Below, one piece after another: positions 31,851 through 38,950 of a stretch of DNA of 39,971 nucleotides. Source of the stretch: Acidobacteriota bacterium (GTDB lineage: Bacteria > Acidobacteriota > Blastocatellia > Pyrinomonadales > Pyrinomonadaceae); NCBI GenBank assembly GCA_019247455.1, contig JAFAOW010000196.1, forward strand, positions 1-39,971. Reading direction: 5' to 3'. The notes under the pieces are model-generated. The model was not told where the DNA came from. It saw only the letters and a list, made by a program, of their open reading frames with translations, and ran no database searches. The first letter of the stretch is position 1. Every line of letters begins with the position of its first letter. The translations under genes were made by a program, and so were the position numbers.

Positions 31851-32394
31851 TCTCGTAAAAGCTCAGGCTCGTCTCGCCCTGCTTGAGCACGCGCCACCGG
31901 CGGATCGACCCCACGATCTCGTGCATGTGTTTCTTTGAATGATGCTCGATCACGAGGATCCCGCCAGCGTTCAGCAAGTTGTTCCGGGTACCAAAGTCAT
32001 GCATTACAAGCGAATGATCCGAGTCATACGGCGGATCAAAAAATACGATATCCCAGCCTGAGACATGTTCGCGGCTCGTAAAATTCTCTGCGGTGAGATT
32101 CAGTACCGTGGTTTGTTGATCAGGCACACCCAATTTGTCGAGATTCTCTTCAATGAGTGCGCATGCGCGTTTGGAACGATCCACGAACGTGACAAACGAT
32201 GCGCCGCGCGACAACGCCTCGATCCCGATGGCTCCCGTTCCCGCACAAAGATCGAGAAACCGGGTCTCATCATTAATGTGCGGTGCGAGAACGTTGAACA
32301 GCGTCTCGCGTAGCCGGTCGGAGGTGGGCCGGGTCTTGGAGTCGGGCGGACCCTTGAGCAAACGCCCGCGATATTCTCCGGCAATAACCCTCAT
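31843..32394 (-). CDS. rsmD: 16S rRNA (guanine(966)-N2)-methyltransferase
   Basis: A 183-aa SAM-dependent enzyme that methylates G966 of 16S rRNA during 30S assembly. Signatures: MRVIAGEYRGRLL and TRPTSDRLRETLFNVL at the start, SAM motif FLDLCAGTGAIGIEALSRGA and the catalytic IVFFDPPY. Length is normal. Upstream of EamA with overlap. Confidence 0.95.
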   Translation of the reverse strand: MRVIAGEYRGRLLKGPPDSKTRPTSDRLRETLFNVLAPHINDETRFLDLCAGTGAIGIEALSRGASFVTFVDRSKRACALIEENLDKLGVPDQQTTVLNLTAENFTSREHVSGWDIVFFDPPYDSDHSLVMHDFGTRNNLLNAGGILVIEHHSKKHMHEIVGSIRRWRVLKQGETSLSFYENA

Positions 32395-32417
32395 GCATAT
32401 AGGTTATCGAATCGAGT

Positions 32418-32478
32418 GGCCACCCCAAAAGACTCCCCTCCTTGATTAGGAGCGGTGGCCCAGTAGGGTCGGGGTCGT
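32418..32478. repeat. REP-like intergenic palindrome between recG and rsmD
   Basis: GGCCACC (32418-32424) pairs with GGTGGCC (32454-32460), and within it CTCCT/AGGAG (32438-32442, 32448-32452) around TGATT. The flanking CCCCAAAAGACTCCCC and GTAGGGTCGGGGTCGT resemble a dispersed intergenic repeat I have seen in several bacterial phyla. Only one copy is in this window, so its repeat nature is inferred. Confidence 0.45.
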
Positions 32479-32504
32479 AGATATGCGTGCCTATCTTGTG
32501 CGTT

Positions 32505-34799
32505 TTATCCCACGCCGCCGAGGCGATGAGCTCGGTGTGAGCGGACGCGCTTGATCAACTTATTCGTTTCTGGGGAATTACGATGTTCTATAAGGTATTC
32601 TTCCGCCGATTTACGAGCGGAAACGAGAATGTCGAGATCTCGGACCAGATTCCCGATCTTGAAATTTTGCAAACCTGACTGCCGGGTCCCAAGTATCTCT
32701 CCTTCGCCTCTTATCTGCAGGTCCTTTTCAGCGATCTTGAATCCATCAGAGGTTTCTTCCATTATGCCCAGGCGTTCCTTCGCAACAGCCGTCTTTTTGT
32801 CGCCCGTCAATAGGACGCAGTAGCTTTGGTCCGCGCCCCTGCCCACACGTCCGCGAAGCTGATGCAGCTGCGACAGACCGAATCTCTCCGCATGCTCGAC
32901 GATCATCAGCGAAGCATTCGGCACGTCCACGCCCACCTCGATCACGGTTGTCGAAACAAGGATATTTATGCCCCCTGCCACGAACTCGGCCATTATCTCT
33001 TCCTTCTCGGCTGCCTTCATTTTCCCATGCAGCAGTCCGACGCGCAGGTGCGGAAAGACGCGTTTACGCAGGTCGTCATACATTATTGTCGCGGCCTTCA
33101 GGTCAGTTTTCGCTGACTCCTCGATCAGCGGATAAACGACATATGCTTGCCGTCCGAGCTTTATCTCGCGTTCGATCCCCTTGTAAACACCCTTCCGCTG
33201 GTCCTCGCCGACGACCACCGTCTTGACCGGGGTACGACCCGGCGGTAGTTCATCGATGACCGAGACGTCAAGATCCCCATACACCGTCATCGCGAGCGAA
33301 CGAGGTATCGGCGTCGCCGTCATTACGAGAATATCGGGATTCTGGCCCGACGCCTTCAGCTGGGCCCGCTGAAGCACGCCGAACCGATGCTGTTCGTCTA
33401 TCACGGCAAGTCCAAGCCTGTCGAATTTCACGGCATCCTGAATAATAGCGTTGGTGCCGATCACCATATCGACCTCGCCTGCCGCGATGTCGGCGTGAAG
33501 CTTTTTCTTTGCAGCTGACTGACGGCTGCCGACCAGGAGAGCGATGCGGTAGCCTGACGGGCCGAGAATTGTTTCGGCGTTGCGAGCATGCTGCTCGGCA
33601 AGTATCTCTGTCGGCGCCATCAGCGCCGTTTGATAACCATTCTCCATCGCGGCGAACATCGCGAGGAATGCGACTATTGTCTTGCCGCTGCCGACGTCGC
33701 CCTGGATCAGGCGGTTCATTGGAGCGTCTGACTTCAGGTCGTCAAAGATCTCACCGACCACCTTTTTTTGCGCGTCAGTAAGTTTGAAGGGAAGGAGTGC
33801 CTTTAGCCTCTCCCGGGTATGGTCGTTGATCTCGATCACGGTGCCCTTAGGCTCCTTCTCCCTTTCTCCCCGCAGCAGCTGCATTGCAAAAGCCAGCCAA
33901 AAGAATTCCTCAAAGATCAGCCGTCGCTGAGCCGGCGAGCGATACATCTCGTATTCGTTGATCGACGCATCGGGAGGCGGGAAGTGGATCTCCTTTAAAG
34001 CCTGGTGACGGGAAATGAGTTGTTGCGATCTCAGGACTTCGGCAGGGATCTCATCGTGAACCGAGAAGGCATCCAATTCGTCCAACGCGCTGTGAACGAT
34101 CTCCCTGAGCCGCTTTGTCTGAAAGGGGCCGAGCTTTCGATAGATCGGAACGCGGCCGGTATGCACGGTCGCGAGAGCGGGGTCGGCGTAGTCCTCCTCG
34201 TCTTCTTTTGGTTGTCGATGCTCAACGGAAGGCGCCGAATCATTTTCGAGTAACCCAAAGGACTCCGCGTCCTTGTCCGCCGGCAAAATTTCGATCTCAT
34301 CGGGCTTCGCGATCTTCAGCGCGAAGGTCCCCCGCTTTTCGTATTCCCAACGTCCGTACGCGACGAATCGCACTCCGCGTGTAAATCGCTTTGTGTACCA
34401 GTCGATGATATCGCGAGAATTCTTTCCGGAGACGAACCACTTCACCGACACCGGGCGCAAACGGCGCTCCGCGTCGCCTCCTGTGATCTCAAATAGATAG
34501 AGCGGCGGCCGCCGCGGATCACGATTTCGACCAACCTGCATTCCGCCCGATCCACGAACGTACAGCTCGACAGCGGCCTCCATCCCATCCGCGAGCTGGT
34601 CGAGCGACATGAAGTGTGACCGGTCTTCGTAACGCGTGGGGAAGTAGTTCAAAAGGTCCTCGACCGTGACTTCTTCAGGGTCCGTTTTTGCCGATAAAGG
34701 CGCCAGAGCGACCGCCAGCTTGCGCGACATCACCGGGGTGAGCTTCGCGACTCCGTGGCGGAATAGATCAACAACCGGCGTGTCGAGGGTCAGCTTCAT
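32505..34799 (-). CDS. recG: ATP-dependent DNA helicase RecG
   Basis: A 764-aa helicase that regresses stalled replication forks. The N-terminal wedge/OB domain (LLNYFPTRYEDRS; SVKWFVSGK) is followed by a region with an acidic insertion (about 170-210, QPKEDEEDYADPA). Helicase motifs: IQGDVGSGKTIVAFLAM (Walker A), DEQHRFGV (II), MTATPIPRSLAMT (III), VIEVGVDVPNASLM, QLHQLRGRVGRG (VI), then the wedge-contact end FKIAEKDLQIRGEGEILGTR. It starts four bases after the queuosine-transporter stop. Confidence 0.96.
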   Translation of the reverse strand: MKLTLDTPVVDLFRHGVAKLTPVMSRKLAVALAPLSAKTDPEEVTVEDLLNYFPTRYEDRSHFMSLDQLADGMEAAVELYVRGSGGMQVGRNRDPRRPPLYLFEITGGDAERRLRPVSVKWFVSGKNSRDIIDWYTKRFTRGVRFVAYGRWEYEKRGTFALKIAKPDEIEILPADKDAESFGLLENDSAPSVEHRQPKEDEEDYADPALATVHTGRVPIYRKLGPFQTKRLREIVHSALDELDAFSVHDEIPAEVLRSQQLISRHQALKEIHFPPPDASINEYEMYRSPAQRRLIFEEFFWLAFAMQLLRGEREKEPKGTVIEINDHTRERLKALLPFKLTDAQKKVVGEIFDDLKSDAPMNRLIQGDVGSGKTIVAFLAMFAAMENGYQTALMAPTEILAEQHARNAETILGPSGYRIALLVGSRQSAAKKKLHADIAAGEVDMVIGTNAIIQDAVKFDRLGLAVIDEQHRFGVLQRAQLKASGQNPDILVMTATPIPRSLAMTVYGDLDVSVIDELPPGRTPVKTVVVGEDQRKGVYKGIEREIKLGRQAYVVYPLIEESAKTDLKAATIMYDDLRKRVFPHLRVGLLHGKMKAAEKEEIMAEFVAGGINILVSTTVIEVGVDVPNASLMIVEHAERFGLSQLHQLRGRVGRGADQSYCVLLTGDKKTAVAKERLGIMEETSDGFKIAEKDLQIRGEGEILGTRQSGLQNFKIGNLVRDLDILVSARKSAEEYLIEHRNSPETNKLIKRVRSHRAHRLGGVG

Positions 34800-34803
34800 C
34801 GGC

Positions 34804-35514
34804 TCAGACGCTGATCGTGAATGGGTTGAAATCCGTGTCGCGGTCGAAATAATCCTCGTGCTCGACCCGTTTTAGAAAGCCAACTACTTTGTACGTTAAC
34901 GGCGTCGCCACGACTTCCCAAAATACCTTTATGAAGTAGTTGCCGATCATCACGCTGATCACCTGCTCGTTCGACCAGGTGCCGAGAAAAGCGACTGGAT
35001 AAAAGATGAGACTGTCGACCGCTTCCCCGACAGCGGTGGAACCGATCGTTCGGGTCCAGAGGTACTTGCCGTCAGTCGCGACCTTGAGTTTTGCAAGCAC
35101 AAAAGAATTCGCAAATTCACCCAGCCAGAACGCCGAAAGCGATGCGAGAACGATCCGCCACGTCTGGCCGAACATCATATTGACGGCAGCTTGGGATTCG
35201 GGCGACATCGTACTTGCGGCCGGCAGGCTGGTGACGATGAACGACATCACCGACGCGAAGACCATCGCGCCAAATCCCGCCCAGATAACGCGCCGCGAAC
35301 GCTTATACCCGTAAACTTCAGTGAGGATATCTCCAAAAAAGTAGCTGATCGGAAAGAACAGCACCCCGGCGCCGTAGATGTATTGATAGCCGCCTGTGAA
35401 CGGGATCGTGATGTACGAGACTTTTTGCACGCCGATCAAGTTCGAACACAGCAAAACCGTGACGAAAGCAGCCATGATCAGATCAAAATATCTATATTTT
35501 CTCGTCTCTGGCAT
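34804..35514 (-). CDS. Queuosine precursor transporter (YhhQ/VUT family)
   Basis: About 236 aa, six helices. The family core ISYFFGDILTEVYGYKRSRR is present, as are LIGVQKVSYITIPF, IVLASLSAFWLGEFANSFVL and the late TIGSTAVGEAVDSLIFYPVA. These proteins import preQ0/preQ1 for the tRNA base queuosine. A TTG six codons earlier extends the frame; ATG 35514 is preferred. First gene of the run queT-type, recG, rsmD, EamA, VOC, aroC, archaemetzincin. No preQ1 leader motif is obvious upstream. Confidence 0.9.
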   Translation of the reverse strand: MPETRKYRYFDLIMAAFVTVLLCSNLIGVQKVSYITIPFTGGYQYIYGAGVLFFPISYFFGDILTEVYGYKRSRRVIWAGFGAMVFASVMSFIVTSLPAASTMSPESQAAVNMMFGQTWRIVLASLSAFWLGEFANSFVLAKLKVATDGKYLWTRTIGSTAVGEAVDSLIFYPVAFLGTWSNEQVISVMIGNYFIKVFWEVVATPLTYKVVGFLKRVEHEDYFDRDTDFNPFTISV

Positions 35515-35545
35515 TCGCGGCAATTGTAGCAAAACGGCTCATTAG

Positions 35546-35638
35546 AACGCAGGCAGCTTGCCTGCGTTTCGTGACGGCTCGCGACACGGGCTCCCAGCCC
35601 GCCCACGGCGGCAAGCCGGCCTGTAGGGAGGGTGCCCT
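35546..35638. repeat. Cluster of short palindromes upstream of the queuosine transporter
   Basis: Four hairpins in a row: AACGCAGGCA-GCT-TGCCTGCGTT (35546-35568, perfect 10-bp arms), CGGGCT-CCC-AGCCCG (35587-35601), CGGC/GCCG (35606-35618) and a small GGG/CCC one (35630-35637). This is the look of a REP/BIME-type intergenic mosaic, not coding DNA. No second copy is in the window. Confidence 0.55.
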
Positions 35639-35640
35639 GT

Positions 35641-35674
35641 AAAAAGAAAAGGCCGCCTCGTTTTCGAGACAGCC
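35641..35674 (-). terminator. Intrinsic terminator after rpsT
   Basis: On the minus strand GGCTGTCTCG, loop AAAA, CGAGGCGGCC form a 10-bp stem with two G-U pairs, followed by TTTTCTTTTT. It lies 24 bases past the rpsT stop. Confidence 0.8.
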
Positions 35675-35698
35675 TCCAAATAAAACCGAAATACTCAG

Positions 35699-35962
35699 TT
35701 ACGCCATTCCGCCGACATGCTTGGTCAGCCGCGACTTATATCGGGCCGCGGTGTTCTTGTGGATGATGCCCTTGTTCACCGCCTTGTCGATCAGCGAGAT
35801 GGTCGGATTGAGAAGCTCGGTGCTTCCTGCCTTGTCATGTGCCGCAACCGAAGCGCGGAGCTTCTTGATCGACGTGCGAAGCTTGCTGCGGTTGCTGCGG
35901 TTTATCTCGTTACGCTTAGCGTTCTGCCGAACACGCTTTTCTGCTGATTTATGATTAGCCAT
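35699..35962 (-). CDS. rpsT: 30S ribosomal protein S20
   Basis: An 87-aa, strongly basic ribosomal protein that binds the 5' domain of 16S rRNA. MANHKSAEKRVRQNAKRNEI at the start and LIDKAVNKGIIHKNTAARYK near the end are diagnostic. It has its own promoter and terminator, as usual for rpsT. Confidence 0.98.
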   Translation of the reverse strand: MANHKSAEKRVRQNAKRNEINRSNRSKLRTSIKKLRASVAAHDKAGSTELLNPTISLIDKAVNKGIIHKNTAARYKSRLTKHVGGMA

Positions 35963-35995
35963 TACTCTTCAAAGTTCCTTGAAAACAAACTATAA

Positions 35996-36024
35996 AGTCT
36001 AGCGACAGCGGCCGAGCATGTCAA
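35996..36024 (-). promoter_or_regulatory. Strong sigma-70 promoter of rpsT
   Basis: Read on the minus strand: TTGACA (36024-36019), exactly 17 bases, TAGACT (36001-35996). The -35 box is perfect. The start site would be near 35989, giving a leader of about 27 bases. Confidence 0.8.
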
Positions 36025-36031
36025 GGTAACG

Positions 36032-36859
36032 TCAGCGCTCAAGTCCTGATGCTACCGAATGCATAAGGTCCACGAAAAAAGTGATTATTGGCGGGTAAAA
36101 GACGAATTCGAAGAAGTTTATCGGGTTGTCGGGAAAATGTACGTAGAACATATGCGGCAGGTACGTACCGCTGAATGTCGTCACTGTACCCAGCAGCGTC
36201 CCGCCGACACCGAGTACGATCAGGGCCCCTACCAGCATTCCTCCGGCCGCGACCCTTGAGAACCGCCGGGTCGGCACGGGCGTCTCATCTAAAACTGAAT
36301 CGTGAATACTGTCGTCGGGCTCTGTGTACCGAATAAAACCGTCACGAAGTCGCCCGATCAGGTGGATCACCCCAACTGCGAACAGCGAAACGATGATTAT
36401 TTTTCCGATGATCGCCGATTCCCCGAAAACACGGGGCTTTAGCAGCGTTGCCAGAAACACGGTCACGAGCAGGGCCACCAGAGGATAGATGGCTTTTTGA
36501 AAGGCCATCGCTTCGCGGCGTTCCTCGGCGATCATGCGATCGATGATGTCGTTGTACCGTTTTTCATAGACCATCTGCCGCCAGCGTTTCGCGTGGCGGT
36601 TTGTCGATGTGAATACGGAGTCCCCCTCGCCGTTCTGGCTGTACTGCACCTCCAGCAGCCGTTGATCGTACCGTGCACGTTCCTTGGCGTTGCCTAGGAC
36701 CTCGTACGCCTCGGCGATCGCCGCGAATTTCAACGCGGTCTCTTCCGATCCGTTGTTTCTGTCGGGATGGAGCTTGCGGGCCAAGCGCCGGTACGCCGAT
36801 TTGACCTCGGCACCAGACGCTTTTGGTGACACCTTGAGAATGTCGTAGTAATTCACCAT
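36032..36859 (-). CDS. Membrane-bound J-domain protein
   Basis: A 275-aa protein. The J domain (1-66) has the HPD motif at 31-33 (RKLHPDRNNG) and would stimulate a DnaK-type Hsp70. A charged linker follows (KRWRQMVYEKRYNDIIDRMI), then four membrane segments (AIYPLVALLVTVFLATLL, IIGKIIIVSLFAVGVIHLIG, AAGGMLVGALIVLGVGGTLL, FFEFVFYPPIITFFVDLM). There is no zinc finger or substrate domain, so this is not DnaJ proper but a membrane recruiter of DnaK. The frame is open 60 bases further up, but ATG 36859 gives the natural J-domain start. Confidence 0.88.
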   Translation of the reverse strand: MVNYYDILKVSPKASGAEVKSAYRRLARKLHPDRNNGSEETALKFAAIAEAYEVLGNAKERARYDQRLLEVQYSQNGEGDSVFTSTNRHAKRWRQMVYEKRYNDIIDRMIAEERREAMAFQKAIYPLVALLVTVFLATLLKPRVFGESAIIGKIIIVSLFAVGVIHLIGRLRDGFIRYTEPDDSIHDSVLDETPVPTRRFSRVAAGGMLVGALIVLGVGGTLLGTVTTFSGTYLPHMFYVHFPDNPINFFEFVFYPPIITFFVDLMHSVASGLER

Positions 36860-36935
36860 CAAGCGGAGCGATTTGTGAAGCCGCCCGTAAGACGCTGAAG
36901 GAGAACGCCTTGCAGGCAATATCGATTATAGCACC

Positions 36936-37403
36936 TCAATCGAGCCTGTCGATCTGAAGGCTTATCGGATAAGCTCCCGCCAACTTAACCGCATCGACCA
37001 CTCGCGCGATGCTGCCGTAATCGATGTTCCTGGGTGCTTTTATGAAGACCGTGCGTTCCGTGGTGTCCGAATAGGGCCGGTCCGGCGAATTAGCGAAGGA
37101 GCCCGAGACGCTTCCGTTCGCCGTTCGTTCCGCAAATACCGACTTGAGGCGATCGATCAGCGGTGCAGCGTCATTCGATGTGCCTAGATCTCTCGTTCCG
37201 TTCAATGTCAGGGAGAGGTCCTTGTCAACGGTCACGACCAGTACGTCCGGATGTGTTAGCACAGGCCTGTCATCGGCGATCGGTTCGGAAGGGATACGGG
37301 CGTGAAAACTGCTGGGTTTGAGCGGTGCGACCACCATAAAGATGATCAGAAGAACAAGCAGGACGTCGATGAGCGGCGTGACGTTGATATTGGGCTTTGA
37401 CAT
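36936..37403 (-). CDS. ExbD/TolR family protein, no ExbB nearby
   Basis: A 155-aa protein with one membrane helix near the N-terminus (NVTPLIDVLLVLLIIFMVVA, with the proton-path Asp in PLIDVLLVLLIIFM) and a periplasmic domain (PDVLVVTVDKDLSLTLNGTR; RTVFIKAPRNIDYGSIARVV; VDAVKLAGAYPISLQ). This is the ExbD/TolR pattern. A Ser/Asn-rich insert (NGSVSGSFANSPDRPYSDTT) interrupts the periplasmic domain. The family couples proton flow through ExbB/TolQ to outer-membrane transport or envelope constriction; the partner gene is not in the window. Its start is at 37403. Confidence 0.9.
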   Translation of the reverse strand: MSKPNINVTPLIDVLLVLLIIFMVVAPLKPSSFHARIPSEPIADDRPVLTHPDVLVVTVDKDLSLTLNGTRDLGTSNDAAPLIDRLKSVFAERTANGSVSGSFANSPDRPYSDTTERTVFIKAPRNIDYGSIARVVDAVKLAGAYPISLQIDRLD

Positions 37404-37444
37404 TGAACCGAGCCTCCTTTGGCTTCTTAGACACCGAAAGGAGG

Positions 37445-37547
37445 TTCAAAGTTCCCGGTCCCGAGTTCTGAGTTCCAATTTCAAAACTTCGAGTTCAGAG
37501 TAGATTCCTTTGTGTCCTCTGTGTCCGACCCTTTGTGTCCTTTGTGA
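37445..37547. repeat. Degenerate short-word repeats between exbD-like gene and pabB
   Basis: Two tracts. 37445-37500 repeats GAGTTC/GTTCC words (GAGTTCTGAGTTCCAA, TTCGAGTTCAGAG). 37508-37547 repeats CTTTGTGTCC (CTTTGTGTCCTCTGTGTCC, then CTTTGTGTCCTTTGTG). Both kinds of simple repeat recur in intergenic DNA of several bacteria. They are not coding. Confidence 0.6.
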
Positions 37548-37572
37548 TAAAAAGACCTCGGTCTAAATCAAA

Positions 37573-38871
37573 CTACGAGAGGCCGCCGACGTTCACCGCG
37601 TCCAAAAGCGCTTTGGCTTTCAACAGCGACTCCTCATACTCCGCCTTCGGATCGCTGTCGATCGTAATTCCGCCGCCGACATTGAACGTCGCAATTCCAT
37701 TTCGCACTACCATCGTTCTGATGGCGACCGACAAGTCATAGTCCGCCACTCCGACGACGCGAGCGGCCTGCCATTCTTTTCCCGGCGGAAGGTAATAGCC
37801 GATCGCACCCATCGAAAGGCCCCGCACGTGCGGTTCCAATTCGTCGATGATCCGCATCGCGCTGATCTTCGGCGCGCCTGTGATCGACCCGCAAGGGAAG
37901 ACCGCACGAATGATCTCGCCGATCGTCGTATCTTCTCGAAGCTTGCCGGAAACGGTCGAGACAAGGTGGCGGTACGTCGGATGCTCTTCCAACTCGCAGA
38001 GCGAATCAACTTTCACGCTCCCGTATTCGCAAACCCGTCCCAGATCATTCCGAAGCAGGTCGACGATCATCGTGTTCTCGGCACGGTCCTTTTCACTCGT
38101 GAGAAGTTCCTCGCGAAGATCCGCATCCTCGCCCGGCGTGTTTCCGCGCGGCCGCGTACCCTTGATCGGCGACGTGATTATTCGCCCACCCGCGATGCGA
38201 AAAAAACGCTCCGGCGAAGCTGAGATAACGGTCGAATCACTTCGCGTAATAAACGCCGCGAACGGCGCAGGATTTTGCTCGCGAAGGCGCCAAAAGATCT
38301 CTTGAGCTGTCAGATCTGATGGAAGTTCGCCCGAGAGTTGCTGCGTCAGGTTCGTCTGATATGTATCGCCGCGTCGGATCAGCTCTTTGATCCGGTCTAT
38401 CGCGTCCAGATAATCCTGTTTCGTGAAATTCGATCTGACATCAGGCGTTTCACCTGACACAAAGTGCGGGCATGCTTCTGTGGCTCCATCGATGTCGATT
38501 TCGCGGCCGATCTGAAAGGTCTCACCGCTGCTATAGTCATGAACTATCAGCGAATCAAATTGTGAGATACAAGCATCAGGCTCGTTCGCGGCATGCCGTG
38601 TGTCGATCCCAAGCACACTCCGCCCAAAGTCGTACGATAGGGTAAAGATCGTCGGCTTGTCACCCGTCAGAAGGGTTACCAGCTCGTTCAACGAATCCTC
38701 CGCCGAGTGACCTTGTGCTTCCACGACATTGACTGCGCCGACCCCAGCGATCATTAGATGCGAACCCAAATGCCCGACGCCGCAGCTGTCGAGAAGGCTG
38801 ACGGGCTCGGTCTCAGACATCCACAGCAGAGCCGCAACCAATTCATTCGCACTGAGTTCCAACTCTCGCAC
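37573..38871 (-). CDS. pabB: Aminodeoxychorismate synthase component I
   Basis: A 432-aa chorismate-binding enzyme for the folate precursor p-aminobenzoate. The C-terminal catalytic half is complete: SASPERFFR, SPIKGTRPRG with Lys237 (the PIKGT motif that marks PabB against PIAGT of TrpE), ENTMIVDLLRNDLGRVC, PTYRHLVSTVSG, FPCGSITGAPK, and VGGGITIDSDPKAEYEE. The N-terminal half is weakly conserved. Component II (pabA) and pabC are not in the window. Its substrate chorismate comes from AroC, encoded 7 kb away. Confidence 0.93.
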   Translation of the reverse strand: MRELELSANELVAALLWMSETEPVSLLDSCGVGHLGSHLMIAGVGAVNVVEAQGHSAEDSLNELVTLLTGDKPTIFTLSYDFGRSVLGIDTRHAANEPDACISQFDSLIVHDYSSGETFQIGREIDIDGATEACPHFVSGETPDVRSNFTKQDYLDAIDRIKELIRRGDTYQTNLTQQLSGELPSDLTAQEIFWRLREQNPAPFAAFITRSDSTVISASPERFFRIAGGRIITSPIKGTRPRGNTPGEDADLREELLTSEKDRAENTMIVDLLRNDLGRVCEYGSVKVDSLCELEEHPTYRHLVSTVSGKLREDTTIGEIIRAVFPCGSITGAPKISAMRIIDELEPHVRGLSMGAIGYYLPPGKEWQAARVVGVADYDLSVAIRTMVVRNGIATFNVGGGITIDSDPKAEYEESLLKAKALLDAVNVGGLS

Positions 38872-38882
38872 GCCGCGATTTT

Positions 38883-38928
38883 AGCACGCGAGCGCGTGCT
38901 TCACAGGGCAACGCAATTCGCGTAATAT
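38883..38928 (+). promoter_or_regulatory. Promoter of the terminal permease with adjoining palindrome
   Basis: TTCACA (38900-38905), 17 bases, TAATAT (38923-38928). A perfect palindrome AGCACGCG-AG-CGCGTGCT (38883-38900) abuts the -35 box and sits between the divergent permease and pabB genes, so it may be an operator serving either or both. Confidence 0.5.
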
Positions 38929-38950
38929 GTTCGTGCTGTCCCCTCAAAAT

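Noticed and set aside
37445-37547. CRISPR-like array
   Set aside because: The repeat words are short, degenerate and not separated by unique spacers of even length, and no cas gene is present.
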